Shown here one piece after another: positions 26,389 through 35,484 of a stretch of DNA of 64,000 nucleotides (position 1 is its first letter; the number at the start of each line of letters is the position of its first letter). The stretch spans positions 1 through 64,000 of the forward strand of contig NZ_APAT01000007.1 in NCBI RefSeq assembly GCF_000347775.1, written 5' to 3'. Source of the stretch: Marinobacter santoriniensis NKSG1 (lineage in GTDB: Bacteria; Pseudomonadota; Gammaproteobacteria; Pseudomonadales; Oleiphilaceae). A program made the position numbers and the translations under genes. The notes beneath the pieces were generated by a model, which saw only the letters and a program-made list of their open reading frames with translations, was not told the DNA's origin and did not search any database.

Positions 26389-27582
26389 TCAGGCGTCGTT
26401 CCCGGCCGCCACAGCCGACGCCCAGGCCCACTGGAAGTTGTGGCCCCCAAGGTGCCCGGTGACATCGACCACTTCGCCGATGAAGTAGAGATCGGGCCGG
26501 TTCAGGACGGCCATGGTCTTTGACGACAGCTGGCGTGTGTCCACGCCTCCCAGCGTGACCTCCGCCGTTCGGTAGCCCTCTGTACCTGAAGGCTTGATGA
26601 CCCAGTCTCCCAGCGTTTGTGCGACCCGCTCGATGTCCGCATTCTTGAAGGATTGCAGGGGGCCGCTCCAGCCGGATAACTCATTGAATGCCTGTGCAAA
26701 CCGTTTCGGAAGGTGCTGATTCAGGTAGTGCACGACAGTGGCCTGGGGCTTTTGCCGGCGCAGGGCCATCAGGTCGTCCTGGATCTGGCAGGTTGGTAGC
26801 AGGTTGATGTCGAGGCTGTCTCCGGGGTGCCAGTAGCTGGAAATCTGGAGCATGGCCGGGCCACTCAGGCCCCGGTGCGTCACCAGCATCGGCTCCCGGA
26901 AGTGTTGCCCTTCGCAACTGACCTCGACCGGGCAACTGATTCCCGCCAGCGGGGCCAACTGCTCCCTGAGCTCCGGCTGGAGGGTGAAGGGTACCAGTCC
27001 GGCGCGGGTCGGCAGGACAGTAAGACCAAATTTCCGGGCCACGTCGTAGCCGAACCCGGTCGCGCCCATGGTGGGGATCGAGAGCCCGCCGGTGGCAATG
27101 ACCAGGGACTGGCAACGGAGCTTGCCGGAGGCGGTTGCGATGACGTACCCATCCCCGGACTCCATGATGCCTGTGACCGGGGTCTTCATACGGATTTGTG
27201 CGCCAGCCCAGTCGCACTCTGTCAGCAGCAGGTTCAGGATATCCCTGGCGCTGTCTTTGCAGAACAGTTGTCCCGGTGCCTTTTCCTCGTATTCCACCCC
27301 ATGACGATCCACCAGTTCGAGAAAGTCCTGGGGCGTGTATCGCTTCAATGCGGAGATGCAGTAGTGGGGGTTGTCGGACAGGAAGTTGGCCGGGGTGCTG
27401 TTCAGGTTGGTGAAGTTGCAGCGTCCGCCCCCGGACATCAGGATTTTCTTGCCCGGCTTGTTGGCGTGATCGAGGACAAGCACCCGGCGCCCCCGGTATC
27501 CCGTGGTGGCCGCACACATGAGCCCGGCCGCACCGGCGCCGATGATGATTACGTCGTAGTGGGATTCTGGGGATGCCGTCAT
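26389..27582 (-). CDS. yhiN: YhiN/HI0933-family FAD-dependent flavoprotein
   Basis: This FAD-binding oxidoreductase family has no settled physiological role. I chose the ATG at 27582, giving 397 residues, because the Rossmann motif IIIGAGAAGL then falls near residue 11, as in relatives. The SGGGRCNFTN signature and the C-terminal GEVVDVTGHLGGHNFQWAW flavin-contact segment are present. The gene appears intact: its stop is at 26389, about 10 bases before the transposon terminus, so the insertion spares the protein. The C-terminal codons are the presumed TnsD recognition site by analogy with glmS in Tn7. GC content is high, marking the return to core chromosome. Confidence 0.92.
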   Translation of the reverse strand: MTASPESHYDVIIIGAGAAGLMCAATTGYRGRRVLVLDHANKPGKKILMSGGGRCNFTNLNSTPANFLSDNPHYCISALKRYTPQDFLELVDRHGVEYEEKAPGQLFCKDSARDILNLLLTECDWAGAQIRMKTPVTGIMESGDGYVIATASGKLRCQSLVIATGGLSIPTMGATGFGYDVARKFGLTVLPTRAGLVPFTLQPELREQLAPLAGISCPVEVSCEGQHFREPMLVTHRGLSGPAMLQISSYWHPGDSLDINLLPTCQIQDDLMALRRQKPQATVVHYLNQHLPKRFAQAFNELSGWSGPLQSFKNADIERVAQTLGDWVIKPSGTEGYRTAEVTLGGVDTRQLSSKTMAVLNRPDLYFIGEVVDVTGHLGGHNFQWAWASAVAAGNDA

Positions 27583-27625
27583 GACTGCCCGCCGCTGTGA
27601 ATGAACGGCGGGGAGTATACCAGTC

Positions 27626-28429
27626 TCAGGGCAGGTGTACGGAACCTTCCATGTAGAACGCGGCCTGGCCGGCGATGTCGACACGATCGCCCTTCAGCTC
27701 ACAGCGCAGGAGACCGCCACGGGCGGACAGCTGTCGCGCTTCCAGGACCGATTTGCCAAGGACATCGGCCCAGTAGGGAACCAACACGCTGTGAATGGAG
27801 CCGGTGACCGGATCTTCATCAATGCCGGCGCCGGGAGCGAAGTAGCGACTGACGAAATCGCAGTCATCACCCCGGGCGGTAATGATCAGGCCCTGGTTGC
27901 CCAGCTCCCGGAGTGCGGCCATATCGGGTCGGGCGTCACGCACGGCCGATTCGCTGTCCAGTACCACCATGTCGTTGGTGTCATTCGGCACGTGAAAAGC
28001 CCTGTCTGGCGCGCCCTCCAGAGCCTGGTGGATCAGCGGTGGTGTCGGGCGCTCCTCGAAGGCCAGGTTGGGGAAGTCCAGTACCAGCCAGTCACCGTTT
28101 TTGCGGACACCGAGAGGGCCGCTACGGGACAGAAACGTCACCTGATCGCGTTCCCATCCGAGTCGGTTAAAGACCACCCAGGCGCTGGCGAGGGTGGCAT
28201 GGCCGCACAAAGGCACTTCCACGGCCGGAGTGAACCAGCGAATGTGAAAGTCGGCATCGGCCCCGGATGGCAGCCGGACCAGAAACGCGGTTTCCGAGAG
28301 GTTGTTTTCCAGGGCGATCGCCTGAAGGGTCGTGTCCGCCGGCCAGCTTTCCAGGGGCATGACGGCCGCCGGGTTGCCACCGAACACCCGGTCCGTGAAA
28401 GCGTCGATCTGGTAAATGGGGGTCTTCAT
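27626..28429 (-). CDS. PhzF-family isomerase/epimerase-like protein
   Basis: PhzF-fold proteins are cofactor-free isomerases; most family members outside phenazine clusters have unknown substrates. The 267-residue protein has IDAFTDRVFGGNPAAV at the start, the conserved catalytic-type glutamate in NNLSETAFL (about E47), VPLCGHATLASAWV, and GIDEDPVTGSIHSVL near the end, all family hallmarks. No phenazine genes are nearby. The ATG overlaps the stop of the upstream small gene by 4 bases. The pair is divergent from the MocR regulator and may be its target. Confidence 0.9.
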   Translation of the reverse strand: MKTPIYQIDAFTDRVFGGNPAAVMPLESWPADTTLQAIALENNLSETAFLVRLPSGADADFHIRWFTPAVEVPLCGHATLASAWVVFNRLGWERDQVTFLSRSGPLGVRKNGDWLVLDFPNLAFEERPTPPLIHQALEGAPDRAFHVPNDTNDMVVLDSESAVRDARPDMAALRELGNQGLIITARGDDCDFVSRYFAPGAGIDEDPVTGSIHSVLVPYWADVLGKSVLEARQLSARGGLLRCELKGDRVDIAGQAAFYMEGSVHLP

Positions 28430-28743
28430 CTGTCTGTCTCCTTGGGTGCCCGCTTAGCGTAATGGCGGGCCTTGCATGAGGCAAACCGCTCCAGCTCGGC
28501 TGCGCCATAGAGATGAATCTCAGGCAGGGGATTCCCCACCGTAACGATCCAGTGGTCCGGTTCCGCTTGCGTTACTGCGAGTCCCAGATCCGCGAGTTGC
28601 TGTCGGGTGGTTGCCTGGCCTTTCATGCCGGCAGGACCGGTCGGCTCAGAGAGAGCCAGCGCGTCCTTGCGATTACCGAAGCGCCTGCGGTAGGCCGTTT
28701 GAAGTGGCCGTGCTGATTCCGCCGGGGTGTTTGCAGCTTTCAT
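28426..28743 (-). CDS. Small hypothetical protein upstream of the PhzF-family gene
   Basis: The start at 28743 gives 105 residues and is supported by AAGGAG seven to eight bases upstream; an upstream in-frame extension to 28800 lacks support. The N-terminal half is basic (TAYRRRFGNRKDALALSEP); the C-terminal half (GLAVTQAEPDHWIVTVGNPLP) looks like a small alpha/beta fold. I recognise no family. The 4-base overlap with the PhzF-family gene and the shared operator region suggest one operon controlled by the divergent MocR-type regulator. Confidence 0.6.
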   Translation of the reverse strand: MKAANTPAESARPLQTAYRRRFGNRKDALALSEPTGPAGMKGQATTRQQLADLGLAVTQAEPDHWIVTVGNPLPEIHLYGAAELERFASCKARHYAKRAPKETDR

Positions 28744-28828
28744 GGTGAAACTCCTTCTTCGTTGAACCGGATTCCATTGTCGTCCTCCGATGACGGGCAT
28801 AACAGATTCAGATAATCTTGTATTGAAC

Positions 28829-28886
28829 CGGTACAGTTTTCATTTTTAGGTAACTGTACCGCTTTGTTTGTGCCCGAACTGTACTG
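28829..28886. promoter_or_regulatory. Putative MocR-type operator: palindrome plus third half-site
   Basis: CGGTACAGT at 28829-28837 and its exact inverse ACTGTACCG at 28853-28861 flank a 15-base spacer. A third copy, ACTGTACTG, lies at 28878-28886, giving a direct repeat with a 25-base period. The site is between the divergent small gene/PhzF operon and the MocR-type gene. Paired inverted and direct half-sites next to the regulator are typical of MocR/PdxR operators; binding is inferred. Confidence 0.65.
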
Positions 28887-28944
28887 CCCGGGCATTGCAG
28901 CGATCTGGTGCAATGGCAGGGAGTCCATTCGAAAGGGGAGCGTG

Positions 28945-30357
28945 ATGGGGGTTCTTTACAATCAGATTGCTGATCAGCTTCAGGCACTGATCCTCGAAGG
29001 GGTTTATCGGGACGGAGACCGGTTGCCCGGGGTTCGCATCCTGGGCCGGCAATTTGGTGTATCCATTTCAACGGTGCTCCAGGCGCATCAGACGTTGGAA
29101 GCGCGGGGCTACCTCGAGGCCCGGGAGCGCAGCGGCTATTTTGTCCGACTGCCGGCCCGGGACATCCCCGAACCGCGAATGCCACGGCACCGCAGCCGTC
29201 CGGTCCCGGTCACCGCCCGGGAAATGACGTTGGACCTGTGTGCCGATGAGCAGAAGCAGATGGTGCCGCTGGCCACCGCGATACCCCATCCCGATTACCT
29301 GCCGCTGCGGCAGATCCAGCAAAGCACGCTCTGGGCAGCCCGACGGGGCCTGGAGACGCTGGATTATGCGTTCCCCGGCAAGGAATCTTTCCGCCGTCAG
29401 ATTGCCCAGCGCATGGCAGCCATCGGTGTGCCCGTAACCCCCGATGACATTCTGGCGACCAACGGGGCCCAGGAGGCCATCATCCTGGCCCTGCGGGCGG
29501 TGACCGAACCGGGCGATATCGTGGCCGTGGAGTCTCCGTCTTTCCCCGGCATTCTACAGGCCCTGGAGGTGGTGGGCCTGCGGGTGATCGAGATTCCCAC
29601 CCATCCCTCCGAGGGAATCAGCCTCGATGGATTGCAACTGGCGCTGGAACAATGGCCCCTGAAGGCCTGTGTGGCGGTACCCAATCACAGCAATCCCATG
29701 GGGGCCCGGATGTCCGACGAGCGCAAAAAGCAGCTGGTTTCCATGCTGGCCGCCGCCGGCGTGCCTCTGATCGAGGACGATATCTACGGTGATCTCGCAC
29801 ACAACGGACAGCGGCCTCGTCCCGCCAAGGCGTTCGACCGCGCGGACAACGTCATCTACTGCAGCTCGTTTTCCAAGACGGTATCGCCCGGGCTGAGGCT
29901 TGGCTGGATGATCCCGGGCCGGCACATGGCCAGTGCCCGGCAGCACAAGTATTTCGTGAACCTGGCAACCTCCTCCATACCCCAGCTGGCGGTGGCGCAT
30001 TTTCTGGAGCAGGGCGGTTATGACCGTTATCTGCGCGCGGCACGTCAGCATTACCGGGAGGCGACGGAACGTATGCGCTCAGCCGTGGCGCGTTCGTTTC
30101 CCGAGGGAACGGCGGTGAGCCGACCCCAGGGCGGCTTTGTGTTGTGGGTCGAGTTGCCGGACGGGGTTTCAGGGACGGCGCTATACCAGCGGGCGAGGGC
30201 GGAGAACATCAACGTGGCGCCGGGGCTGATGTTCTCGACGACCCGGAAGTTCGAGAACTGCCTTCGCCTGAACGGAGGAAATCCCTGGACCGAAAGACTG
30301 GAAACCGCGGTGTTCAGGCTCGGTGCACTGGCTCAGGAGGCGGTCGTCAGCGACTGA
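28945..30357 (+). CDS. MocR-type regulator: GntR winged helix fused to a PLP aminotransferase-like domain
   Basis: MocR proteins sense PLP or an amino-acid-related ligand through an aminotransferase-like domain and bind DNA through a GntR winged helix. With the ATG at 28945 (GGGGAG upstream) the protein has 470 residues: winged helix at 5-70 (YNQIADQLQALILEGVYRDG, GVSISTVLQAHQTLEARG) and fold-type I domain at about 100-470 with K311 in SSFSKTVSPGLRLG as PLP lysine, NHSNPMG, and an IEDDIYGDL aspartate. A palindromic operator sits just upstream, so it probably controls itself and the divergent PhzF-family pair. The 3' end overlaps the convergent response regulator by 25 bases. Confidence 0.88.
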   Translation: MGVLYNQIADQLQALILEGVYRDGDRLPGVRILGRQFGVSISTVLQAHQTLEARGYLEARERSGYFVRLPARDIPEPRMPRHRSRPVPVTAREMTLDLCADEQKQMVPLATAIPHPDYLPLRQIQQSTLWAARRGLETLDYAFPGKESFRRQIAQRMAAIGVPVTPDDILATNGAQEAIILALRAVTEPGDIVAVESPSFPGILQALEVVGLRVIEIPTHPSEGISLDGLQLALEQWPLKACVAVPNHSNPMGARMSDERKKQLVSMLAAAGVPLIEDDIYGDLAHNGQRPRPAKAFDRADNVIYCSSFSKTVSPGLRLGWMIPGRHMASARQHKYFVNLATSSIPQLAVAHFLEQGGYDRYLRAARQHYREATERMRSAVARSFPEGTAVSRPQGGFVLWVELPDGVSGTALYQRARAENINVAPGLMFSTTRKFENCLRLNGGNPWTERLETAVFRLGALAQEAVVSD

Positions 30358-31007
30358 TCGTGCCGGCGAAGATCGAGCGGGTCGAGCAGTCCCGCGGCAA
30401 TGGCGATGCCGGTGACGTCCGGTAGCCGGTCCGCCCCCAGTCGCTTCATGACGCGGGCACGGTACAGGTCGATGGTTTTCACGCTGACCCCCAGCTGGTC
30501 GGCGATTTCCCGACTGGTGTAGCCCTTGGCCAGCGGGAGAAAGACGTCCCGTTCCCGGCGGGTAAGGGTGTCAAGCAGTTCGGCAGTGTCAACGCTCGCT
30601 CCGCCTGTTGGGTTGGCCGTCTGGTGTTCCTGCAGTGCCTGCTGGACGCTGTCCAGAAGCAGCTGCTCATTGAAGGGCTTTTCGATGAAATCGAAGGCGC
30701 CGGATTTGAAAGCCCGGACCACAATGGGCACATCAGCATGGCCGGACACGAAAATGATGGGCACAACCTGCCCCCGTTTCTGCAGTTCTTCCTGCACGTT
30801 CAAACCACCCAGTCCCGGCATCCGCACGTCGAGCACAACGCAACCGGCCGTGGCATTCCCCAGTGCGTCGAGGAACTGCCGGCCGTCGCTGTAGGCTTCA
30901 ACGCGCAGGCCAACCGACTCCAGAAGCCATTGGGTGGACTCCAGCATGCCCGCGTCATCGTCAACAACGTAAACGGTCGGCGGCGTCGGGGTAGCGGATT
31001 CAGTCAT
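30333..31007 (-). CDS. FixJ/LuxR-type response regulator
   Basis: This 224-residue regulator has a receiver domain (acidic pair D16-D17-D18, phosphoacceptor D60 in VVLDVRMPG, FIEKPF lysine) and a C-terminal LuxR helix-turn-helix (LTRRERDVFLPLAKGY, VSVKTIDLYRARVMKRL). It is encoded directly after, and overlaps by 8 bases, the PAS-containing histidine kinase at 31000-32505, its likely partner. The target is unknown; the divergent acyl-CoA synthetase promoter is a reasonable candidate because of repeats there. A second, paralogous pair is at 46357-48602. Confidence 0.9.
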   Translation of the reverse strand: MTESATPTPPTVYVVDDDAGMLESTQWLLESVGLRVEAYSDGRQFLDALGNATAGCVVLDVRMPGLGGLNVQEELQKRGQVVPIIFVSGHADVPIVVRAFKSGAFDFIEKPFNEQLLLDSVQQALQEHQTANPTGGASVDTAELLDTLTRRERDVFLPLAKGYTSREIADQLGVSVKTIDLYRARVMKRLGADRLPDVTGIAIAAGLLDPLDLRRHDQSLTTAS

Positions 31008-32505
31008 CTGGGTGTGTCTCCGTAGGTGGATTGGCGGGCCTGGCCGCAGAGGCCGGGAACCGGCAGGTCAGTGTGAGGCCGCCGGTCTCGGCAGGGTAGG
31101 CGTCCAGGAACCCACCAAAGCCCTCAATGATCGAGCGGCTCATGGACAGGCCTATGCCCAGGCCCTGGGGCTTGCTGGTATAGAAGGGTTGGAACATCTG
31201 ACGAATGGCCTGCTCGTCGAGACCGGAGCCTTCATCGGTGACTTCAATCAGGGGTTCACCCTGGCTGTTGATGCTGGAGGCAAGGGTAATCGTTGCGGGG
31301 GTGTCACTGGCCGCTTCAGGCGCTTCCCGGGCATCCAGCGTTGCCTCGATGCCATTGCGGATGAGGTTGATCAACACCTGTTCGAGCAGGACCGGGTCGG
31401 CGGTGACGATCGGACTGGTCGGGCTGAGCCGCTCCCGCAGACGGATGCCGGCTTTGTCTGCCTCCCAGTGACACAGGCGGGCTACCTCGCTGATTACATC
31501 GTTCAGGGCGACCGGTGCGGTTCGCTTTCGGCCTTTACTGAGGAAAGCCCGCAGTCGTTTGATCACTTCTGAGGCCCGGTTGGCATGGTGAATGATCTTC
31601 CCCAGGCCGTCGTCGACCCGTTCGAGTGCTTCCGGGCTGTTTTCGGCACTTTTCAGGTAGCGCTGGCTGGCGCTGGCAAAATTGACGATGGTGGCCAGGG
31701 GCTGGTTCATTTCATGTGCAATGCTCGAAGCCAGCTCGCCCAGCGTTGCCAGGCGTGCGGCCCGCGCCAGTTCGTCCGCCAGACGCCGGTTGTTTTCTTC
31801 CGATTCCACCCGGGCGGTGATGTCCCTCGAGACACTGACGACTTCTACGACCGCGCCGGTGTAGGTTTCACGAATGGCCCGGCTGGCAATCTCGAACCAC
31901 CGGTGGCTGCCATCCCGATGGCGGATTTCCAGTGTCATGGTGGCATAGCCGTCGTCCCTCAGGCGGTTCCGGGTCTCCGCGAGCCGCTCGCTGATGCGGT
32001 CATCGGGGAAGACCTCCTCTAGCGTCCTGTCCCGCAGTTCTTCCGGCCAATAGCCCAGGAGGCGCCAGGAGGCCGGGGTAGCGTCGATGAACCGGCCATC
32101 GGGTGCATGCCTGGAAATGAGATCGGTGGTGTTCTCGGTGATCAGCCGGTAGAGCCGGCTGGACTGAATGGCTTCGTCCCGCACCTGCATCTCTCGGGTT
32201 GCATCACGACCGCGCAACAGCACCAGGCCCTGTTTGCTGTCGGGGATCAGCGTCCAGACAAGGGTGTGACCGGGAATCCGGGATTCGACATCTTCGATGG
32301 CGCGATTCTGCTGCAGGCAGGCCTGAATCAGCGACGTCGTGTTGATCGGCAACAGAGTCTGACTGTTGTCGAGTCCGCAATCGCCGGCGAGCTTCAGGGC
32401 GCTTGGATTGGCCTGAAGCACGGTGCCGGCCCGGTCCAGAACGAGGCCCGGTTGCGGGTCGGCGTCATGCAGGCTGAACACGGGGTGGGGGGCTAAGTCC
32501 GGCAT
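31000..32505 (-). CDS. FixL-like PAS sensor histidine kinase
   Basis: This 501-residue kinase has no membrane segments, so it is probably cytoplasmic. A first PAS-like region is at 1-110 and a clear PAS/PAC at about 113-230 (ISRHAPDGRFIDATPASWRLLGY, VVSVSRDITARVE). The dimerisation helix carries phosphoacceptor H264 in SIAHEMNQPL, followed by an HATPase domain (LINLIRNGIEA, DEGSGLDEQAIRQMFQPF, GLGIGLSMSRSI). No haem-binding signature can be assigned by eye, so the signal is unknown. It overlaps the response regulator downstream and is divergent from the acyl-CoA synthetase gene. Confidence 0.9.
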   Translation of the reverse strand: MPDLAPHPVFSLHDADPQPGLVLDRAGTVLQANPSALKLAGDCGLDNSQTLLPINTTSLIQACLQQNRAIEDVESRIPGHTLVWTLIPDSKQGLVLLRGRDATREMQVRDEAIQSSRLYRLITENTTDLISRHAPDGRFIDATPASWRLLGYWPEELRDRTLEEVFPDDRISERLAETRNRLRDDGYATMTLEIRHRDGSHRWFEIASRAIRETYTGAVVEVVSVSRDITARVESEENNRRLADELARAARLATLGELASSIAHEMNQPLATIVNFASASQRYLKSAENSPEALERVDDGLGKIIHHANRASEVIKRLRAFLSKGRKRTAPVALNDVISEVARLCHWEADKAGIRLRERLSPTSPIVTADPVLLEQVLINLIRNGIEATLDAREAPEAASDTPATITLASSINSQGEPLIEVTDEGSGLDEQAIRQMFQPFYTSKPQGLGIGLSMSRSIIEGFGGFLDAYPAETGGLTLTCRFPASAARPANPPTETHPDD

Positions 32506-32528
32506 CAGGTTTAATATAGTGGTTATTC

Positions 32529-32577
32529 TATAATACGTTGGTTTAGTTTCTAGTATATCTACTATCGAATACTATCG
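32529..32577. promoter_or_regulatory. Repeat cluster between the kinase and acyl-CoA synthetase genes
   Basis: The direct repeat ACTATCG occurs at 32561-32567 and 32571-32577, ten bases apart and so on one DNA face. Just upstream is a small dyad TAGTA-TATC-TACTA at 32551-32564, and a TATAAT at 32529-32534. The cluster fits a binding site for an activator such as the adjacent LuxR-type response regulator; this is inference. Confidence 0.4.
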
Positions 32578-32657
32578 TCGCCAGCGTAATCTTTAGCCAT
32601 GTTAGCGATTTTACTGAACAGATCACAACAACAACAGTAGACCGAGAGGACCCCATC

Positions 32658-34286
32658 ATGACCTCGATCTTTGAGCAGGGCCTGGCCCCAGTCGATGCCA
32701 ACTATGCCGTTCAGTCCCCGATTGACTTCATTGAGCGTACCGCCGCCGTCTATCCCGAATTCCCGTCAGTGATTCACGGTGCAATTCGTTACACCTGGGC
32801 CGAGACCTACGAGCGTTGCCGCCGTCTGGCATCGGCCCTGGCGGGTCGCGGAATTGGCAAAGGCGATACGGTTGCCGTCATGTTGCCCAATATTCCGGCC
32901 ATGGTGGAGAGCCATTTCGGGGTGCCAATGATCGGCGCTGTGCTCAACACGCTGAACGTTCGGCTCGATGCCGAGGCAATTGCGTTCATGCTGGAGCATG
33001 GCGAGGCGAAGGTTGTGATTGCCGATCGCGAATTTGGCGAGGTCATCCGGGATGCGATCCGGCACCTCGAGCACAAACCCCTGGTGATCGACGTTAACGA
33101 TCCGGAATACGGCGAGGGCGTTCAGGTCAGCGATCTGGATTACGAAGCCTTCCTGCAGGAAGGGGATCCCCAGTTCCAGTGGCAGTTCCCGGACAACGAG
33201 TGGAATGCGATTTCCCTGAACTATACCTCCGGCACCACCGGCAATCCCAAGGGCGTGGTCTATCACCATCGTGGCGCCTACCTGAATGCGCTCGGCAACC
33301 AGACAGTCTGGTCGATGGGCATGCACCCGGTGTACCTCTGGACCCTGCCGATGTTCCATTGCAACGGCTGGTGCTTTCCGTGGACGGTCACGGCCATGGC
33401 GGGCACCCATGTGTGCCTGCGTCGCGTCGACCCGGAAAAGATCCTGCAACTGATCCGAGATCACCAGGTGACCCACATGTGCGGTGCACCGATTGTTCTG
33501 AACGCATTGCTCAATGCGCCTGCGGCCGCGAAGGCGGGCATCGATCATGAGGTCAAGTCCATGACCGCCGGCGCCGCGCCACCTGCCCAGGTGATTGGTG
33601 CCGTTGAAGAAATGGGAATCCAGGTCACTCACGTTTACGGTCTGACCGAAGTGTATGGTCCGGTGACGGTCTGCGCCTGGAAATCGGAGTGGGATGAATT
33701 GCCCCTGGATCAGCGGGCCCGCATCAAGGCCCGCCAGGGTGTCCGGTATCACACCCTGGCTGGCACCATGGTCGGCGATCCCAACACCATGGAACCGGTA
33801 CCCCGTGACGGCAAGACCATTGGTGAAATTTTCCTGCGTGGTAACACCGTGATGAAGGGCTACCTGAAAAACCCGACCGCCACCGAGGAGGCTTTCCGGG
33901 GCGGCTGGTTCCATACCGGGGACCTGGCGGTGTGGCATGAAGACGGCTACATGGAAATCAAGGACCGCCTCAAGGACATCATCATCTCCGGTGGTGAGAA
34001 TATTTCCACGATCGAAGTGGAGGACGCCCTGTATCGCCATCCGGCCGTGCTGGAGGCAGCGGTGGTTGCCCGCCCTGACGAGAAATGGGGCGAGACGCCC
34101 TGTGCGTTTATCACGCTCAAACCGGAGGCCGGTGAGGTATCGGAGGACGATATCATCGCCTTCTGTCGGGAGCATCTGGCCCGCTTCAAGGTGCCCAAGA
34201 CGGTCGTTTTCACCGAGTTGCCCAAAACCTCTACCGGAAAGATCCAGAAATTCGTCCTTCGCGGACAAGCGAAAGAGTTGTCGTAA
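32658..34286 (+). CDS. Acyl-CoA synthetase (AMP-forming), medium/long-chain type
   Basis: It activates a carboxylic acid to its CoA thioester through an acyl-adenylate. The 542-residue protein shows the AMP-binding loop YTSGTTGNPKG (189-199), YGLTEVYGP, the GWFHTGDLAVWHEDGYMEIKDRLKD segment (listed by its ends GWFHTGD and KDRLKD), and the catalytic lysine K528 in STGKIQK. Overall it resembles the AlkK/medium-chain group; the exact substrate cannot be read from sequence. It starts at an ATG after AGAGGA, is followed by a strong terminator, and is divergent from the FixLJ-like pair that may regulate it. Fatty-acid use fits fadH and the MaoC-like gene elsewhere in the window. Confidence 0.88.
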   Translation: MTSIFEQGLAPVDANYAVQSPIDFIERTAAVYPEFPSVIHGAIRYTWAETYERCRRLASALAGRGIGKGDTVAVMLPNIPAMVESHFGVPMIGAVLNTLNVRLDAEAIAFMLEHGEAKVVIADREFGEVIRDAIRHLEHKPLVIDVNDPEYGEGVQVSDLDYEAFLQEGDPQFQWQFPDNEWNAISLNYTSGTTGNPKGVVYHHRGAYLNALGNQTVWSMGMHPVYLWTLPMFHCNGWCFPWTVTAMAGTHVCLRRVDPEKILQLIRDHQVTHMCGAPIVLNALLNAPAAAKAGIDHEVKSMTAGAAPPAQVIGAVEEMGIQVTHVYGLTEVYGPVTVCAWKSEWDELPLDQRARIKARQGVRYHTLAGTMVGDPNTMEPVPRDGKTIGEIFLRGNTVMKGYLKNPTATEEAFRGGWFHTGDLAVWHEDGYMEIKDRLKDIIISGGENISTIEVEDALYRHPAVLEAAVVARPDEKWGETPCAFITLKPEAGEVSEDDIIAFCREHLARFKVPKTVVFTELPKTSTGKIQKFVLRGQAKELS

Positions 34287-34292
34287 CCACAG

Positions 34293-34367
34293 GCCTCCCG
34301 ACCGGGAGGCGTACCCCTCTGTGTGTCCTTGGGAGGTCTGGCGGCGCTGGCCCCGCCTCCCTTTTTT
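34293..34367 (+). terminator. Rho-independent terminator after the acyl-CoA synthetase gene
   Basis: GCCTCCCG pairs with CGGGAGGC at 34293-34310. A second stem, GGGAGG (34331-34336) with CCTCCC (34356-34361), is followed by six Ts. The three complementary arms could also pair in alternative ways. Confidence 0.75.
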
Positions 34368-34541
34368 GCTTTCTCCTGTCGTACCGCCCCTCCAGCTTTT
34401 GTCATTTGATGACAACCTGTTCTGTTTTTGGTCCCCTCTGCTTTTCTGTTCACCTGTCCCGGGAGTAAACTCGACAAGTTGTTCGGTTTTTGGCCATTAT
34501 TAACGCCACAACAATAAAATTATCAGTGGCAGGAGGCTCAC

Positions 34542-35375
34542 ATGACGATCAGTTCCACCCCGGAGGACGTGTCCGTTTCGCCCAGGCACATTCGTTTTGA
34601 TGTCAGCGAAGATCTCAAGAAACTCTGGCATGGCAACGATGCCTTTCGAACGGCTTTTTTCAATGCTCTGTCCCTGCAATTCCCCGAGGGCGAGCAGCAG
34701 TTCATCAGCGCTGTGCGACACTATCGTGATCGGATCGACGACCCCAAGCTGGCCGGTGAAATACGGGGATTTATCGGGCAGGAGGCTCTGCACAGCCGCG
34801 AACACAAGGATTACAACGAGGCGCTCAAGGCCCGGGGCTATGATATCGAGGCGATCGACCGGCGCTTCGACCGTCACATGAAATGGGTCCGGAAATTACC
34901 GCCCAGCCGGCAACTGGCCGGTACCTGTGGTGCGGAGCATTACACGGCGGTTCTGGCGAATGCGATCCTGAAAAACCCCGAGTGGATGGAAGGCGCGACG
35001 CCGACCATGCAACAGCTGTGGCGCTGGCACGCCATCGAGGAAACCGAACACAAGTCGGTGGCGTTTGATGTTTACCGCAACTGTGTCGGTGATGACCGTT
35101 TGCGCCGCATTGTCTTCCTTTTTGTGACCTGGAATTTCTTCAAATACACGTTCCTGAATACCTGCAGCCTGCTTCGAAAGGACGGCAAACTCTGGAGTCT
35201 GCGCACCTGGCTGGGCGGCCTGAATTTCCTGTGGGGCAAACCGGGCGTCATCCGTCGGTGCCTGCCGGACTTTCTGGCCTATATGCGCCGGGATTTCCAT
35301 CCCTGGCAGCAGGACAATCGCGCGTTGTTGCGGGAAAACCTGGAGCAGCTGGAGTCGGGGTACGCCGCCAATTGA
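34542..35375 (+). CDS. PF10118-type predicted metal-dependent hydrolase
   Basis: This 277-residue, helix-rich protein matches a family annotated as predicted metal-dependent hydrolase with no proven activity. Candidate metal ligands are spread over helices in Glu/His pairs: FPEGEQQF, GQEALHSREH, CGAEHY and IEETEHKS, similar to a ferritin-like di-metal site. An aromatic, basic C-terminal part (FFKYTFLNT, RRDFHPWQQ) may lie at the membrane. The ATG at 34542 follows CAGGAGG. It stands alone between two other monocistronic genes; the presence in a lipid-oriented neighbourhood is suggestive only. Confidence 0.78.
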   Translation: MTISSTPEDVSVSPRHIRFDVSEDLKKLWHGNDAFRTAFFNALSLQFPEGEQQFISAVRHYRDRIDDPKLAGEIRGFIGQEALHSREHKDYNEALKARGYDIEAIDRRFDRHMKWVRKLPPSRQLAGTCGAEHYTAVLANAILKNPEWMEGATPTMQQLWRWHAIEETEHKSVAFDVYRNCVGDDRLRRIVFLFVTWNFFKYTFLNTCSLLRKDGKLWSLRTWLGGLNFLWGKPGVIRRCLPDFLAYMRRDFHPWQQDNRALLRENLEQLESGYAAN

Positions 35376-35484
35376 TACGGATACTGAAATTCCCGTCGCC
35401 TTGTGTAAAACTGGGCTTCCCCAGAACAATGACAATAAAGGGCATTCCCGACCGAGGAATGACCCGTAGCCGGAGGCAGCCCTT

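Noticed and set aside
32766-34415. 549-residue open frame opposite the acyl-CoA synthetase gene
   Set aside because: A reverse-frame shadow of a GC-rich gene; the forward gene has all family motifs.
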